Below, in pieces: positions 1 to 6,165 of a stretch of DNA of 7,484 bases. Below the pieces are notes generated by a model. The model did not search any database, had not been told where the DNA came from, and saw nothing but the letters and a program-made list of their open reading frames with translations. The stretch spans positions 1 through 7,484 of the forward strand of contig JAHFHC010000029.1 of NCBI GenBank assembly GCA_023247085.1. The letters run 5' to 3'. The position numbers and the translations under genes were made by a program. Numbering within the stretch: the first letter of the stretch is position 1; the number at the start of each line of letters is the position of its first letter. Origin of the DNA: Microcaldota archaeon (GTDB lineage Archaea > Micrarchaeota > Micrarchaeia > Norongarragalinales > UBA8480).

Positions 1-851
1 GGGTGATTTTCTACAAGTACTTCAGCAACTGCGCTTCCCAGCCCGCCGTTTATTTGATGCTCTTCAACTGTAACAACTGCCCCGCACTTCTTTGCTACTT
101 CTATGATTGTTTTTACATCAATTGGCTTAATTGTATGGCAATTTACAACCGCGGCGCTTATTCCTAGTTTTTCCAGTTCTTTTGCAGCAACGAGTGACTC
201 GTAAACCATTGCGCCAGTTGCTATTAACGCCACGTCGTCTCCATCTGCATATACGTCTGCTTTTCCAATTTCAAAAGGGGTTTTTTCACAAGTTATTGTT
301 GGTACTTTTTCTCGGCCAAAGCGTAAATAATGCGGGCCAGTCGCTTGTCCAGCTGCAATTGTTGCCTTTTTGCCTTGAATCCAATCGCAGGGTACTATTA
401 CGGTTAAGTTTGGTAAACAGCGCGTAATGCTTATGTCTTCCAGTGCTTGGTGCGTTGCCCCATCTGGTCCAACTGATATTCCGGCATGCATCCCTCCAAT
501 TTTTACGTTGGCTTTTGTGTAGCACACGCTTACGCGCAGCTGGTCCCAGTTCCTGCCAGGTGAAAACACGGCATATGAATTTACAAAAGGTACTTTGCCG
601 CTTAAAGCCATTCCTGCAGCTATTCCCATCATGTTCTGTTCAGCTACGCCAACTTCGACGAATCGCTCTGGATACTTTTCTTTAAACCAGTTACTGCGCG
701 TTGATTCCGTTAGATCCGCGCATAGTACGGCAACGTCTTTGTTTTTTTCGCCTAGTTCAACTAACCCTTTGCCGTATCCGTCGCGTGTTGGCACTTTGTC
801 AGCGTCGCCGAACAATTTTGAGTTGAGTTTTATTTTTTGATTGAGTTTCAT
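1..851 (-). CDS. tkt: Transketolase, C-terminal subunit (partial, 3' end outside the window)
   Basis: This is the pyrimidine-binding and C-terminal half of a split, TPP-dependent transketolase. With the adjacent N-terminal subunit it moves two-carbon ketol units between sugar phosphates in the cytoplasm. The frame is open from an ATG at 849-851 to the window edge, giving 283 residues plus two bases of the next codon. Visible motifs are VGVAEQNM (66-73), in which Glu71 should be the glutamate that activates the TPP aminopyrimidine, DGATHQALEDI (130-140), LRFGRE (176-181) and EEHQINGGLGSAV (263-275), the start of the C-terminal domain. Subunits of this family run to about 300-320 residues, so only a short tail is missing. 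The start lies 12 bases after the stop of the N-terminal subunit. The nearest GGAG is inside that gene, about 15 bases upstream, so translational coupling is likely. DXS or a pyruvate dehydrogenase E1-beta would be the alternatives, but the partner gene fits transketolase best. Confidence 0.93.
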   Translation of the reverse strand, partial: MKLNQKIKLNSKLFGDADKVPTRDGYGKGLVELGEKNKDVAVLCADLTESTRSNWFKEKYPERFVEVGVAEQNMMGIAAGMALSGKVPFVNSYAVFSPGRNWDQLRVSVCYTKANVKIGGMHAGISVGPDGATHQALEDISITRCLPNLTVIVPCDWIQGKKATIAAGQATGPHYLRFGREKVPTITCEKTPFEIGKADVYADGDDVALIATGAMVYESLVAAKELEKLGISAAVVNCHTIKPIDVKTIIEVAKKCGAVVTVEEHQINGGLGSAVAEVLVENH

Positions 852-863
852 ATTATTTCGCTT

Positions 864-1718
864 TTACTCCTGTTGAATTTCTTTTTTTTCAGCTTCTAAT
901 TCTATAAGCGCAACTTGTGCTTGTTCAACTGTAGGCGGTTTGCCATGCCACTGGTAGTCATTTTCCATAAATGAAACTCCTTTACCTGGAATAGTGTGGG
1001 CAATGATAACTGTTGGCATATTGTGAATTGTTTTTGTCTCTTCAAATGCATCAATTATGTGCTTGAGGTTGTGCCCGTCAACTTCAATAACGTGCCACTT
1101 AAACGCGCGGTACTTATCTGCAAGCGGCTCAAGCGACATGATGTTTTCCGTATCGCCATCTATTTGAATATTATTTCTATCAACTACAAAACATAAATTA
1201 TCTAAATGGTTGTTTCCGGCAAACATCATTGCTTCCATAAACTGGCCTTCTTCATGTTCACCATCACTAGTAAGGCAATAAACGCGATTCTTTGTTTTAT
1301 TCATTTTTGCTGCAAGCGCCATTCCAATAGCAATTGAAGCGCCTTGCGCAAGTGGGCCACCGCTATTTTCTATTCCAGCTGGCTCCCAATAATGTGGGTG
1401 CCCTTGTAAACGCGAACCTAATTTGCGCAGTGTTTTCAATTCTTCAATTGGAAAGTAACCCGCTTGTGCAAGCGTAGCGTACCAAACTGGACAAATGTGA
1501 CCATTTGACAACACGACCTTATCTCGCTCCGACCACTCAGGTTTATTCGGGTCATGCTTTAATATGTTGAAATAAAGCGCAGTAAAAACATCTGCCATCC
1601 CAAGCGGGCCAGCACTATGGCCACTTTTAGCTTCAACTAGCGATTTAATGACATTTTGACGAATAGAATTAGCAACTAATTTCAACTGTTTTTCGCTAGT
1701 TATTTTCTTAAATTGCAT
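864..1718 (-). CDS. tkt: Transketolase, N-terminal (TPP-binding) subunit
   Basis: This 284-residue cytoplasmic protein is the pyrophosphate-binding half of the split transketolase and pairs with the gene that follows. In order it shows SGH (32-34), SNGH (71-74), GHP (106-108), GPLAQG (121-126), the TPP/Mg motif SDGE...DRNN (151-183), AHTIPGKG (240-247) and WHGKPP (257-262), all typical of transketolase A-chains. The first glycine of the usual GDGE is serine here. I chose the ATG at 1716-1718. A TTG at 1758-1760 would add 14 residues, but the family normally has only a short helix before the IRxxxxxxxxxxxSGH segment, and neither start has a clear ribosome binding site. The gene lies 51 bases after rpe by this start. 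Its stop codon is in the same frame as the C-terminal subunit, with only four sense codons between them. Confidence 0.95.
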   Translation of the reverse strand: MQFKKITSEKQLKLVANSIRQNVIKSLVEAKSGHSAGPLGMADVFTALYFNILKHDPNKPEWSERDKVVLSNGHICPVWYATLAQAGYFPIEELKTLRKLGSRLQGHPHYWEPAGIENSGGPLAQGASIAIGMALAAKMNKTKNRVYCLTSDGEHEEGQFMEAMMFAGNNHLDNLCFVVDRNNIQIDGDTENIMSLEPLADKYRAFKWHVIEVDGHNLKHIIDAFEETKTIHNMPTVIIAHTIPGKGVSFMENDYQWHGKPPTVEQAQVALIELEAEKKEIQQE

Positions 1719-1769
1719 ATAACGACTTACGATTTCGCTTAATTTAAAGTTGGCGTTCAAAAGAAACAG

Positions 1770-2498
1770 TTACCATTTTTTCAATTTGTCAAGAAAAGCA
1801 GTTTTAGGCATTTCTGTAAATTGCCCTTGTTCATAACGCGCAATTGCCGTTTCCGTTCGCTTTGCAAAAAGTAACAGATTCAAAAGTGGGTCTCCCTTGA
1901 AAACCGCTGTACCGCACACTGCTTCGCTTGCCCCGGCTTTTTCAATCCTGCTAAGGTTCTTAACATCGACGCCGCCATCAATTGAAATAGTCATTAGCGG
2001 AAAACGCTTACGTAACTGCTTTACTTTTGTTAATGTAGCTGGAATTAATTTTTGTCCGCCTTTACCTGGGTGGACGGACATTATCAATGCGCTTCTTAAG
2101 TTGCCTTTAAGCTTCGAAATTCGTGTTTCGGGGTTAAGCGCTGGCCCGAACTCCACTTTTTTATGTTTTTTCAAGCCAACGTTCAAGTTTTTTTCATTGT
2201 CAATTGACTCAACGTGAACCCAAATTCGATTTGCACCTGCTTTTGCAAACTCATTGAAATACTCAGAAGGAAAATGCACCATTAAGTGAACTTCAATGAA
2301 AAGCTTTGGAAAAGCCTTGCGTAATTTTGTAACGAGTTCAGCATTAAGCCAATCTAACGTGTAATTTTCAACAAACTCGCCATCCATCACGTCTACGTGA
2401 ACCGCGCTGATTAAACCCCGCTTAACCAATGGAGCCAATTGTTTTTTCATTTGCGTAAAGCTATGTTGAGCAGCTAAAAGTGAAGGTACCAGTTTCAT
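1770..2498 (-). CDS. rpe: Ribulose-phosphate 3-epimerase
   Basis: This TIM-barrel enzyme interconverts D-ribulose 5-phosphate and D-xylulose 5-phosphate, supplying the ketose donor used by the transketolase encoded next. At 242 residues it is slightly longer than the usual 210-230. Family motifs are PSLLAA (5-10), HVDVMDGEFVEN (34-45) with metal ligands His34 and Asp36, EVHLMV (69-74) with His71, SVHPGKGGQ (141-149), IDGGVDVKNL (173-182) with Asp174, and CGTAVFKGD (195-203). The family's usual VNPGFGGQ is VHPGKGGQ here. The extra length is a C-terminal tail after about residue 215. The ATG is preceded at 2502-2506 by GTGAT, which can pair with the 16S rRNA 3' end, but the gap is only three bases. 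The gene starts 16 bases after the antitoxin gene, so it has no room for a promoter of its own and is probably read from the toxin-antitoxin promoter or from one inside those genes. Confidence 0.94.
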   Translation of the reverse strand: MKLVPSLLAAQHSFTQMKKQLAPLVKRGLISAVHVDVMDGEFVENYTLDWLNAELVTKLRKAFPKLFIEVHLMVHFPSEYFNEFAKAGANRIWVHVESIDNEKNLNVGLKKHKKVEFGPALNPETRISKLKGNLRSALIMSVHPGKGGQKLIPATLTKVKQLRKRFPLMTISIDGGVDVKNLSRIEKAGASEAVCGTAVFKGDPLLNLLLFAKRTETAIARYEQGQFTEMPKTAFLDKLKKW

Positions 2499-2514
2499 TT
2501 GATCACATATTATT

Positions 2515-2913
2515 CTAAGTGGATAGAGCTAATCTCCTTAGGTCAATTCCGATATTTATTCGATTGAAGTTAATTGTTGGAATTGTCAACTTTCGTGTTT
2601 TTCTTTCTTTTGACAATTTTACCAATCCAATTGAAGCTAAGTAGTCTAAATCCTTTACTACGTTTCTTCTATCTCTTGAAAGCATTTTTGCCAGTTCATA
2701 AACGCTTTGAGGGTGTCTTTCTTCTATAGTGGCAAGTAGTTTTAGCCGTTCTGGTGAGAGTATTTTTCGAGCCATATCAAGGCTAGGCACTACTATTTTA
2801 TTTGTTTTTCTGATTTCTTCTCCTTTTTTCATCTTGGTGACAATATCATCAATTTCTATCCCAACTTCTTTCAACGACTTTACCTCAACTTCAATTGACA
2901 TTGTTTTTAACAT
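2515..2913 (-). CDS. tumA: TumA-type antitoxin, HVO_A0114-like winged-helix DNA-binding protein
   Basis: This 132-residue protein has a winged helix-turn-helix. It reads ILSPERLKLLATIEERHPQS (51-70), then YELAKML (72-78), a recognition helix DRRNVVKDLDYL (81-92) and a basic wing around KERKTRKLTIP (102-112). The sequence pattern is that of the HVO_A0114 family, whose members pair with TumE/DUF6516 toxins as antitoxin and repressor. The N-terminal 45 residues (charged, IEVEVKSL...) are less conserved and may touch the toxin. The start codon lies one base after the toxin stop, and its GGGGGAG ribosome binding site is inside the toxin's last codons. The pair is therefore a tightly coupled toxin-first operon. 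By family behaviour it should bind the inverted repeat upstream of the toxin; that is inference. A plain transcriptional regulator is the alternative. Confidence 0.82.
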   Translation of the reverse strand: MLKTMSIEVEVKSLKEVGIEIDDIVTKMKKGEEIRKTNKIVVPSLDMARKILSPERLKLLATIEERHPQSVYELAKMLSRDRRNVVKDLDYLASIGLVKLSKERKTRKLTIPTINFNRINIGIDLRRLALST

Positions 2914-2914
2914 T

Positions 2915-3208
2915 TTATTTCTCCCCCTTACTTTTTTCTATGAGCTGTTTTAAATCCTGCAGTGCATTTTCAAAAGAGCTAAATGCATAAGGCTTTTTTT
3001 GTTTCAAAAAATGTAAGTGGTGGCCTTCTCTTTTTTTATTGTCTATTCTTATTTTATCCATCCATTTGTTATTAACTAATTCGCGGTAGTTAATCGAATA
3101 TTTTACGCCTTCCGGATAATTTTTGTCAATTGGTACTTTCCAAAGGTTTAAATCTATTCGTTCAGTTTCTGACTCGATAATTGTTCTTTTTATGATTAAT
3201 TCAACCAA
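2915..3208 (-). CDS. tumE: TumE-like (DUF6516) toxin of a type II toxin-antitoxin pair
   Basis: This small protein of 97 residues is read as a TumE/DUF6516 toxin. The middle and end match the family layout: a YSINYRELVNNKW strand pair (37-49), an R-x-D-N motif (Arg54, Asp56, Asn57), a histidine cluster HHLH (63-66), then a C-terminal helix FENALQDLKQLIE (79-91). The family name comes from a toxin-antitoxin pair on a Pseudomonas plasmid; the molecular target is not evident from the sequence. The only usable start is TTG at 3206-3208, because an in-frame TAG stands at 3215-3217 and the first ATG is codon 50. A TATA-like element around 3242-3248 would place transcription start roughly ten bases before this TTG, so the leader is very short. 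The gene is A+T-rich: two stretches counted gave 28 and 33 percent G+C, against 47 percent for one in the transketolase gene. Confidence 0.78.
   Translation of the reverse strand: MVELIIKRTIIESETERIDLNLWKVPIDKNYPEGVKYSINYRELVNNKWMDKIRIDNKKREGHHLHFLKQKKPYAFSSFENALQDLKQLIEKSKGEK
2921..2927 (-). promoter_or_regulatory. Ribosome binding site of the antitoxin gene
   Basis: GGGGGAG on the minus strand lies seven bases before the antitoxin ATG and inside the last codons of the toxin gene. It is one of the two strongest Shine-Dalgarno sequences in the window. It fits independent, efficient translation of the antitoxin, whereas the toxin begins with TTG and has no visible site. That imbalance is what a toxin-first module needs. 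Confidence 0.7.
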
Positions 3209-3212
3209 TAAA

Positions 3213-3261
3213 AACTACCAATATGTGTAGCGCTAGTACACATATAAGCTTTTTGGTAGTT
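3213..3261. promoter_or_regulatory. Two-tier inverted repeat, probable operator/promoter of the toxin-antitoxin operon
   Basis: Two perfect inverted repeats are nested here. The outer arms are AACTACCAA (3213-3221) and TTGGTAGTT (3253-3261). The inner arms are ATATGTGTA (3221-3229) and TACACATAT (3237-3245), separated by seven bases that include the palindrome TAGCGCTA (3228-3235). Seven unpaired bases (3246-3252) make the right side longer than the left. The minus-strand TATA-like CTTATAT falls in the right half, so a protein bound to the repeat would block transcription of the toxin gene. The right outer arm overlaps the TAA of the PEP-utiliser gene, and a T-run follows on the minus strand at 3210-3214, so the same element could also fold in RNA and help end that transcript. 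Autoregulation by the antitoxin is inferred. Confidence 0.65.
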
Positions 3262-4639
3262 ACAAGATTTTCACTTCGCCAGTGTCTCCATTTACTTCCA
3301 CCATGTCCCCGTCGTTTAAAACATTAGTAGCATTTTTTGTTCCTACAACACAAGGCTTTTTCATTTCGCGTGCAATAATTGCCGCGTGTGAAGTTAGCCC
3401 ACCTTCGTCTGTTATAATTCCGCTTGCCATGTTCATTGCATTAATGTAGTTTGGGCTAGTAGTAATTGCGACAAGGATTTCTCCTTTTTGTACTCGGTGC
3501 AAATGAGCTGCAACTTTTATTTTTCTAACTTTTCCGCGCGTAATTCCTTTGCTTGCCGCTATTCCTTTTAAGAGACTTGGGCCAATAGTTGCTTCAGTTG
3601 CTTTTATTAACATTGAAGCAGCTTTAGCGTCTGCTTCTTTTCCAGTTATGCAAGTCGCTTTGCCCGCTTTTTTATAAAGTAAATAGTTGCCGTTAATTCT
3701 ATTTGCTACTTGTTCAGTGTTTACTTTTCCAGTTTTTAATCCATCTAATATTTCTTCTCGCAACAAGCTGTAAGTTTGAGAATATGCTATTCCTAATTCA
3801 CGCGAAATCTCTTGGTAAAGTGTTCTAGCATAGTAAGTGCCTTTACGTCGGTATTCGTCGCGTAAATCCTTGACATAGAAATACATCTGCGATAAATCTA
3901 CAAAGTCCGATTCTGCTTGTGTTAGTTTTAGGGTTTTTGTAATATCAAGATGTTTGTGAATTTTTTCAATGGGCATGGTGGTGTCGATAATTTGTTTTGC
4001 TTCTTGGATTGTCAAAGGATTGTATTTCAAGTCAAGACACGGAAACCATTCGTATTTACTCCGGAATTCTTCTAATGCAGATTCACTGTAGTTCCGTTTC
4101 AGTTCAACTGCGTCTATTCCGATTTGAACCGTTGCCGCTACTTTACTTGGCCTAAGGCAACGGGATAACACCTGCGCAAGTGAACTGCTTGGCTTCACCT
4201 CGCCGTACTTCCGTTCAATGAACTCGCCAAGTTTATCTGCAAATAAATCGTTTAGCTCAAAAGTGAGCCAAAGTTCGGAGGTGTATTTAGTCCAGGTGCT
4301 TATGTATTCTTCGTATAAGCTAGTTAAGTTTTCACTTTTAGCTTTTTTATGCACTTTTTTTGCGGTTTCAACATATTTTTTTCCAAACGTTATAAATTCA
4401 TCAAGAAATCTACGTGAGTTGTGTTCTTCTAAGAAGTATTCAAGTAGTATTTTTTGATGTTTTGCAAATTCATTAGTTTCTGCGTAGGCTCCGCCGTTTC
4501 GTTTATCGTACTTATAAACAACTAAATCTTCAACTGGATAACGCGCATATTTTGAAGATTCTAAACTAATCATGTGCAGTACATTTTCCCAGTATTGGAC
4601 TGTGTACTCTCGCTCGAATAATTTCTTCCAAGTATTCAT
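3260..4639 (-). CDS. PEP-utilising enzyme-like protein: helical domain plus phosphohistidine swivel domain
   Basis: The last 100 residues (about 358-459) are a PEP-utiliser mobile domain. They include KGITRGKVRKI, a hydrophobic strand before TTSPNYINAM, and the active-site signature GGLTSHAAIIAREMKKPCVVG, where His418 is the phosphorylatable histidine. The preceding 350 residues are charged and mostly helical, including a KYEWFPCLDLKYNP segment (195-208) and a REEILDGLKTGKV segment (294-306), similar to the linker region of PEP-synthase-like and rifampin-phosphotransferase-like proteins. There is no ATP-grasp domain in front and no PEP/pyruvate-binding barrel behind. It therefore cannot be a complete PEP synthase or pyruvate phosphate dikinase and would need a partner to phosphorylate its histidine; the substrate is unknown. 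I start at the ATG at 4637-4639 (459 residues); a TTG six codons upstream is possible. Neither start has a clear ribosome binding site. The gene follows lysA by 102 bases. Confidence 0.85.
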   Translation of the reverse strand: MNTWKKLFEREYTVQYWENVLHMISLESSKYARYPVEDLVVYKYDKRNGGAYAETNEFAKHQKILLEYFLEEHNSRRFLDEFITFGKKYVETAKKVHKKAKSENLTSLYEEYISTWTKYTSELWLTFELNDLFADKLGEFIERKYGEVKPSSSLAQVLSRCLRPSKVAATVQIGIDAVELKRNYSESALEEFRSKYEWFPCLDLKYNPLTIQEAKQIIDTTMPIEKIHKHLDITKTLKLTQAESDFVDLSQMYFYVKDLRDEYRRKGTYYARTLYQEISRELGIAYSQTYSLLREEILDGLKTGKVNTEQVANRINGNYLLYKKAGKATCITGKEADAKAASMLIKATEATIGPSLLKGIAASKGITRGKVRKIKVAAHLHRVQKGEILVAITTSPNYINAMNMASGIITDEGGLTSHAAIIAREMKKPCVVGTKNATNVLNDGDMVEVNGDTGEVKIL

Positions 4640-4689
4640 AATAGTAGTAAAAAACAACAGAAAGAAAAAGCTTGCCCTAAATGAATTTT

Positions 4690-4705
4690 GCTATTTTTTT
4701 GTAGC
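4690..4705 (-). promoter_or_regulatory. Possible weak TATA-like element before the PEP-utiliser gene
   Basis: The minus strand reads GCTACAAAAAAATAGC, an A-rich core between short complementary ends, about 58 bases before the ATG at 4639. It could serve as a TATA box with a leader of about 30 bases. The match is poor and there is no T-run terminator after lysA, so read-through from lysA is equally plausible. Confidence 0.25.
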
Positions 4706-4741
4706 TACTTCGTGTATGCGCGTATTTGCTTGTTTTTGTTT

Positions 4742-6037
4742 TTACTTTTGTAGTCGTTGTGGCACTTCTTGTTTTCCCACTAGGTCTTCAAAGCTTTCAG
4801 CTTCTCGAACTAGTTCGCTTTCTCCATTGTGTACAAGCACTTCTGCTGAAAGCGGGCGAGAATTATAATGTGAAGACATGGTGAACCCATATGCGCCGGC
4901 GTTTAACACCGCGAGCACATCTCCTTCAGCTACTTTTGGCATTGCTCTATCGCGGCAAAGGTGGTCAGTATTTTCACATGCTTGGCCAGTAACTGTAACT
5001 ATTTCGTGTTGTTTTTCGTTTAGTTTATTTGCAACTAGTATCTCGTGGTATGAATTATAAAGCGCGGGCCGTAATAGCGTGTTCATTCCTGCATCTACAC
5101 CGACCATTTTTTTTGTGCCAGTATTTTTTACGTGGTGTACTCTAGTTAAAAGTACTCCAGCATCGCATACGATGTATCTGCCTGGTTCAATTAACAATCG
5201 TGGCTTACTGCCAGTATCAGTAATTTTTTCTTTAAATTTGTCAGTAACCATTTTTGCAACTGCTTCGATATCTAGATTTTTTTCGTTTGGTTTATACGGT
5301 ACACCAAACCCGCCGCCAATGTTGATAAATGAAAATTCAATTCCAACTTTTTGTCTTATCGTGCTAGCAGTGTTGAATAATATCTCAGCTACCTTTGGGA
5401 AATATTTTGCGTTGAGTATATTTGAACCCGTCATCATGTGAATGCCAAAATTGCGAAAGCCCAATTTCTTTGCCCGCTGGTACGCGTCAACTATTCGGTT
5501 TTCAAGTATGCCGAACTTCACATCTGGACCCGCGCAAACTAATTTCTCCATACCGCTGTCTCCCATTCCTGGGTTAAATCTAAAACAAAGCCCAGCGACA
5601 CCTGCTGGATCGGCTACACTTGCTAGTTTGTCAACTAGAGATACATCATCTAAATTAATCGTTACGTTGTTTTCAGCTGCGTAGCGTAATTCGTCAAGTG
5701 TGTTGTAATTTCCAGTGTACAGTAAATCAGTTTTTTTGAATCCCGCTTTTAGCGCTAAGAATATCTCGCACGGTGCAGAACAATCTATGCCGCTTCCCTC
5801 TTGCCGTAAAATATTAAGCACGGCTAGGTTGCTGTTAGCTTTCATTGCATAGTATAGCTTAAAGTTTGCGTAGTGCTTTTGAAACGCTCCATTAAGACGC
5901 CGATAATTATCGCGTATACGCGTTTCACTCATTACGTACAGTGGGGTGCCGTATTGCTTTGCAAGCTGCATTGCACTGCAACCGTCGATAAATAACTCTC
6001 CGTTGCGGTTTTCTAAAGGCGGTTCAATTTTCCACAT
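4742..6037 (-). CDS. lysA: Diaminopimelate decarboxylase
   Basis: This PLP-dependent enzyme of the alanine-racemase-barrel fold decarboxylates meso-diaminopimelate to L-lysine, the last step of the DAP route. The 431 residues match the usual length. Motifs are YAMKANSN (63-70) with PLP-binding Lys66, HMMTGSN (200-206) where most LysA proteins have HxHIGSQ, INIGGGFGVPY (238-248) for the cofactor phosphate, EPGRYIV (284-290), GQACENTD (351-358) with Cys354 of the active site, and AYGFTMSSHYNSRP (382-395) at the dimer active site. The ATG at 6035-6037 is preceded by GTGAT (6043-6047) at five-base spacing, a good fit to the 16S rRNA 3' end. The region upstream holds its own TATA-like elements. 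The related possibilities are a carboxynorspermidine or arginine decarboxylase, but the overall motif set favours LysA. Confidence 0.93.
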   Translation of the reverse strand: MWKIEPPLENRNGELFIDGCSAMQLAKQYGTPLYVMSETRIRDNYRRLNGAFQKHYANFKLYYAMKANSNLAVLNILRQEGSGIDCSAPCEIFLALKAGFKKTDLLYTGNYNTLDELRYAAENNVTINLDDVSLVDKLASVADPAGVAGLCFRFNPGMGDSGMEKLVCAGPDVKFGILENRIVDAYQRAKKLGFRNFGIHMMTGSNILNAKYFPKVAEILFNTASTIRQKVGIEFSFINIGGGFGVPYKPNEKNLDIEAVAKMVTDKFKEKITDTGSKPRLLIEPGRYIVCDAGVLLTRVHHVKNTGTKKMVGVDAGMNTLLRPALYNSYHEILVANKLNEKQHEIVTVTGQACENTDHLCRDRAMPKVAEGDVLAVLNAGAYGFTMSSHYNSRPLSAEVLVHNGESELVREAESFEDLVGKQEVPQRLQK

Positions 6038-6042
6038 GTAAA

Positions 6043-6047
6043 ATCAC
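6043..6047 (-). promoter_or_regulatory. GTGAT-type ribosome binding site of lysA
   Basis: GTGAT on the minus strand sits five bases from the lysA ATG. It is complementary to AUCAC in the conserved 3' end of 16S rRNA (GAUCACCUCC). This shifted Shine-Dalgarno core is common in archaea and supports the chosen start. The same pentamer precedes rpe at 2502-2506. Confidence 0.55.
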
Positions 6048-6073
6048 AATTTGCATAACGCGTATTATTTCTA

Positions 6074-6097
6074 CTATTTTTTATAGTATAATTTATA
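6074..6097 (-). promoter_or_regulatory. Probable lysA promoter with tandem TATA-like boxes
   Basis: On the minus strand TATAAAT (6091-6097) is followed by CTATAAAAAATAG (6074-6086). Using the archaeal spacing of about 26 bases, these give transcription starts near 6067 and 6053, leaving leaders of roughly 30 and 16 bases, both able to include the GTGAT site. The second box is an imperfect dyad (ACTAT/ATAGT arms, 6073-6087), so a regulator could bind over it. Which box is used cannot be told from sequence. Confidence 0.55.
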
Positions 6098-6117
6098 GTA
6101 ATAATGCGACGATACTT

Positions 6118-6136
6118 AAAAAACCGGTAATAAAAA
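6118..6136 (-). terminator. T-rich terminator candidate after rpiB
   Basis: Downstream of the rpiB stop the minus strand carries a T5 run (6132-6136) and a T6 run (6118-6123) around ACCGGT. Archaeal RNA polymerase commonly stops at such oligo-T tracts without a stem. The lysA promoter elements follow immediately, which supports separate transcription of rpiB and lysA. Confidence 0.4.
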
Positions 6137-6165
6137 TGTGTTTTTCGTAGATTTTGTGTTCTCTT

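Noticed and set aside
286-525. A 79-codon minus-strand open frame inside the transketolase C-terminal subunit
   Set aside because: It lies in a different frame of the same strand as a continuous reading frame with transketolase motifs, so it is a shadow.
1-1718. Transketolase broken by a premature stop (pseudogene)
   Set aside because: Both halves are intact with all cofactor motifs, the second begins with its own ATG, and two-gene transketolases are normal in archaea and many bacteria.
1719-1760. TTG start adding 14 residues to the transketolase N-terminal subunit
   Set aside because: There is no ribosome binding site before it, and the ATG at 1716-1718 gives the family's usual N-terminal length. 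It remains possible, since this genome appears to use TTG for the toxin gene.
4640-4657. TTG start adding six residues (MFFTTI) to the PEP-utiliser protein
   Set aside because: An ATG follows in the same frame and neither start has a visible ribosome binding site; the added residues match no domain.
5079-5441. A 120-codon open frame on the plus strand inside lysA
   Set aside because: It is antisense to a clear, motif-rich LysA coding region, has no recognisable domain and is explained by codon bias of the opposite strand. The same applies to the other plus-strand open frames (for example 1897-2217, 5442-5684 and 131-427).
6038-6165. A small gene or structured RNA in the rpiB-lysA gap
   Set aside because: Only promoter-like A+T elements, T-runs and a six-base ACCGGT palindrome are present; no credible ORF or extended stem was found.
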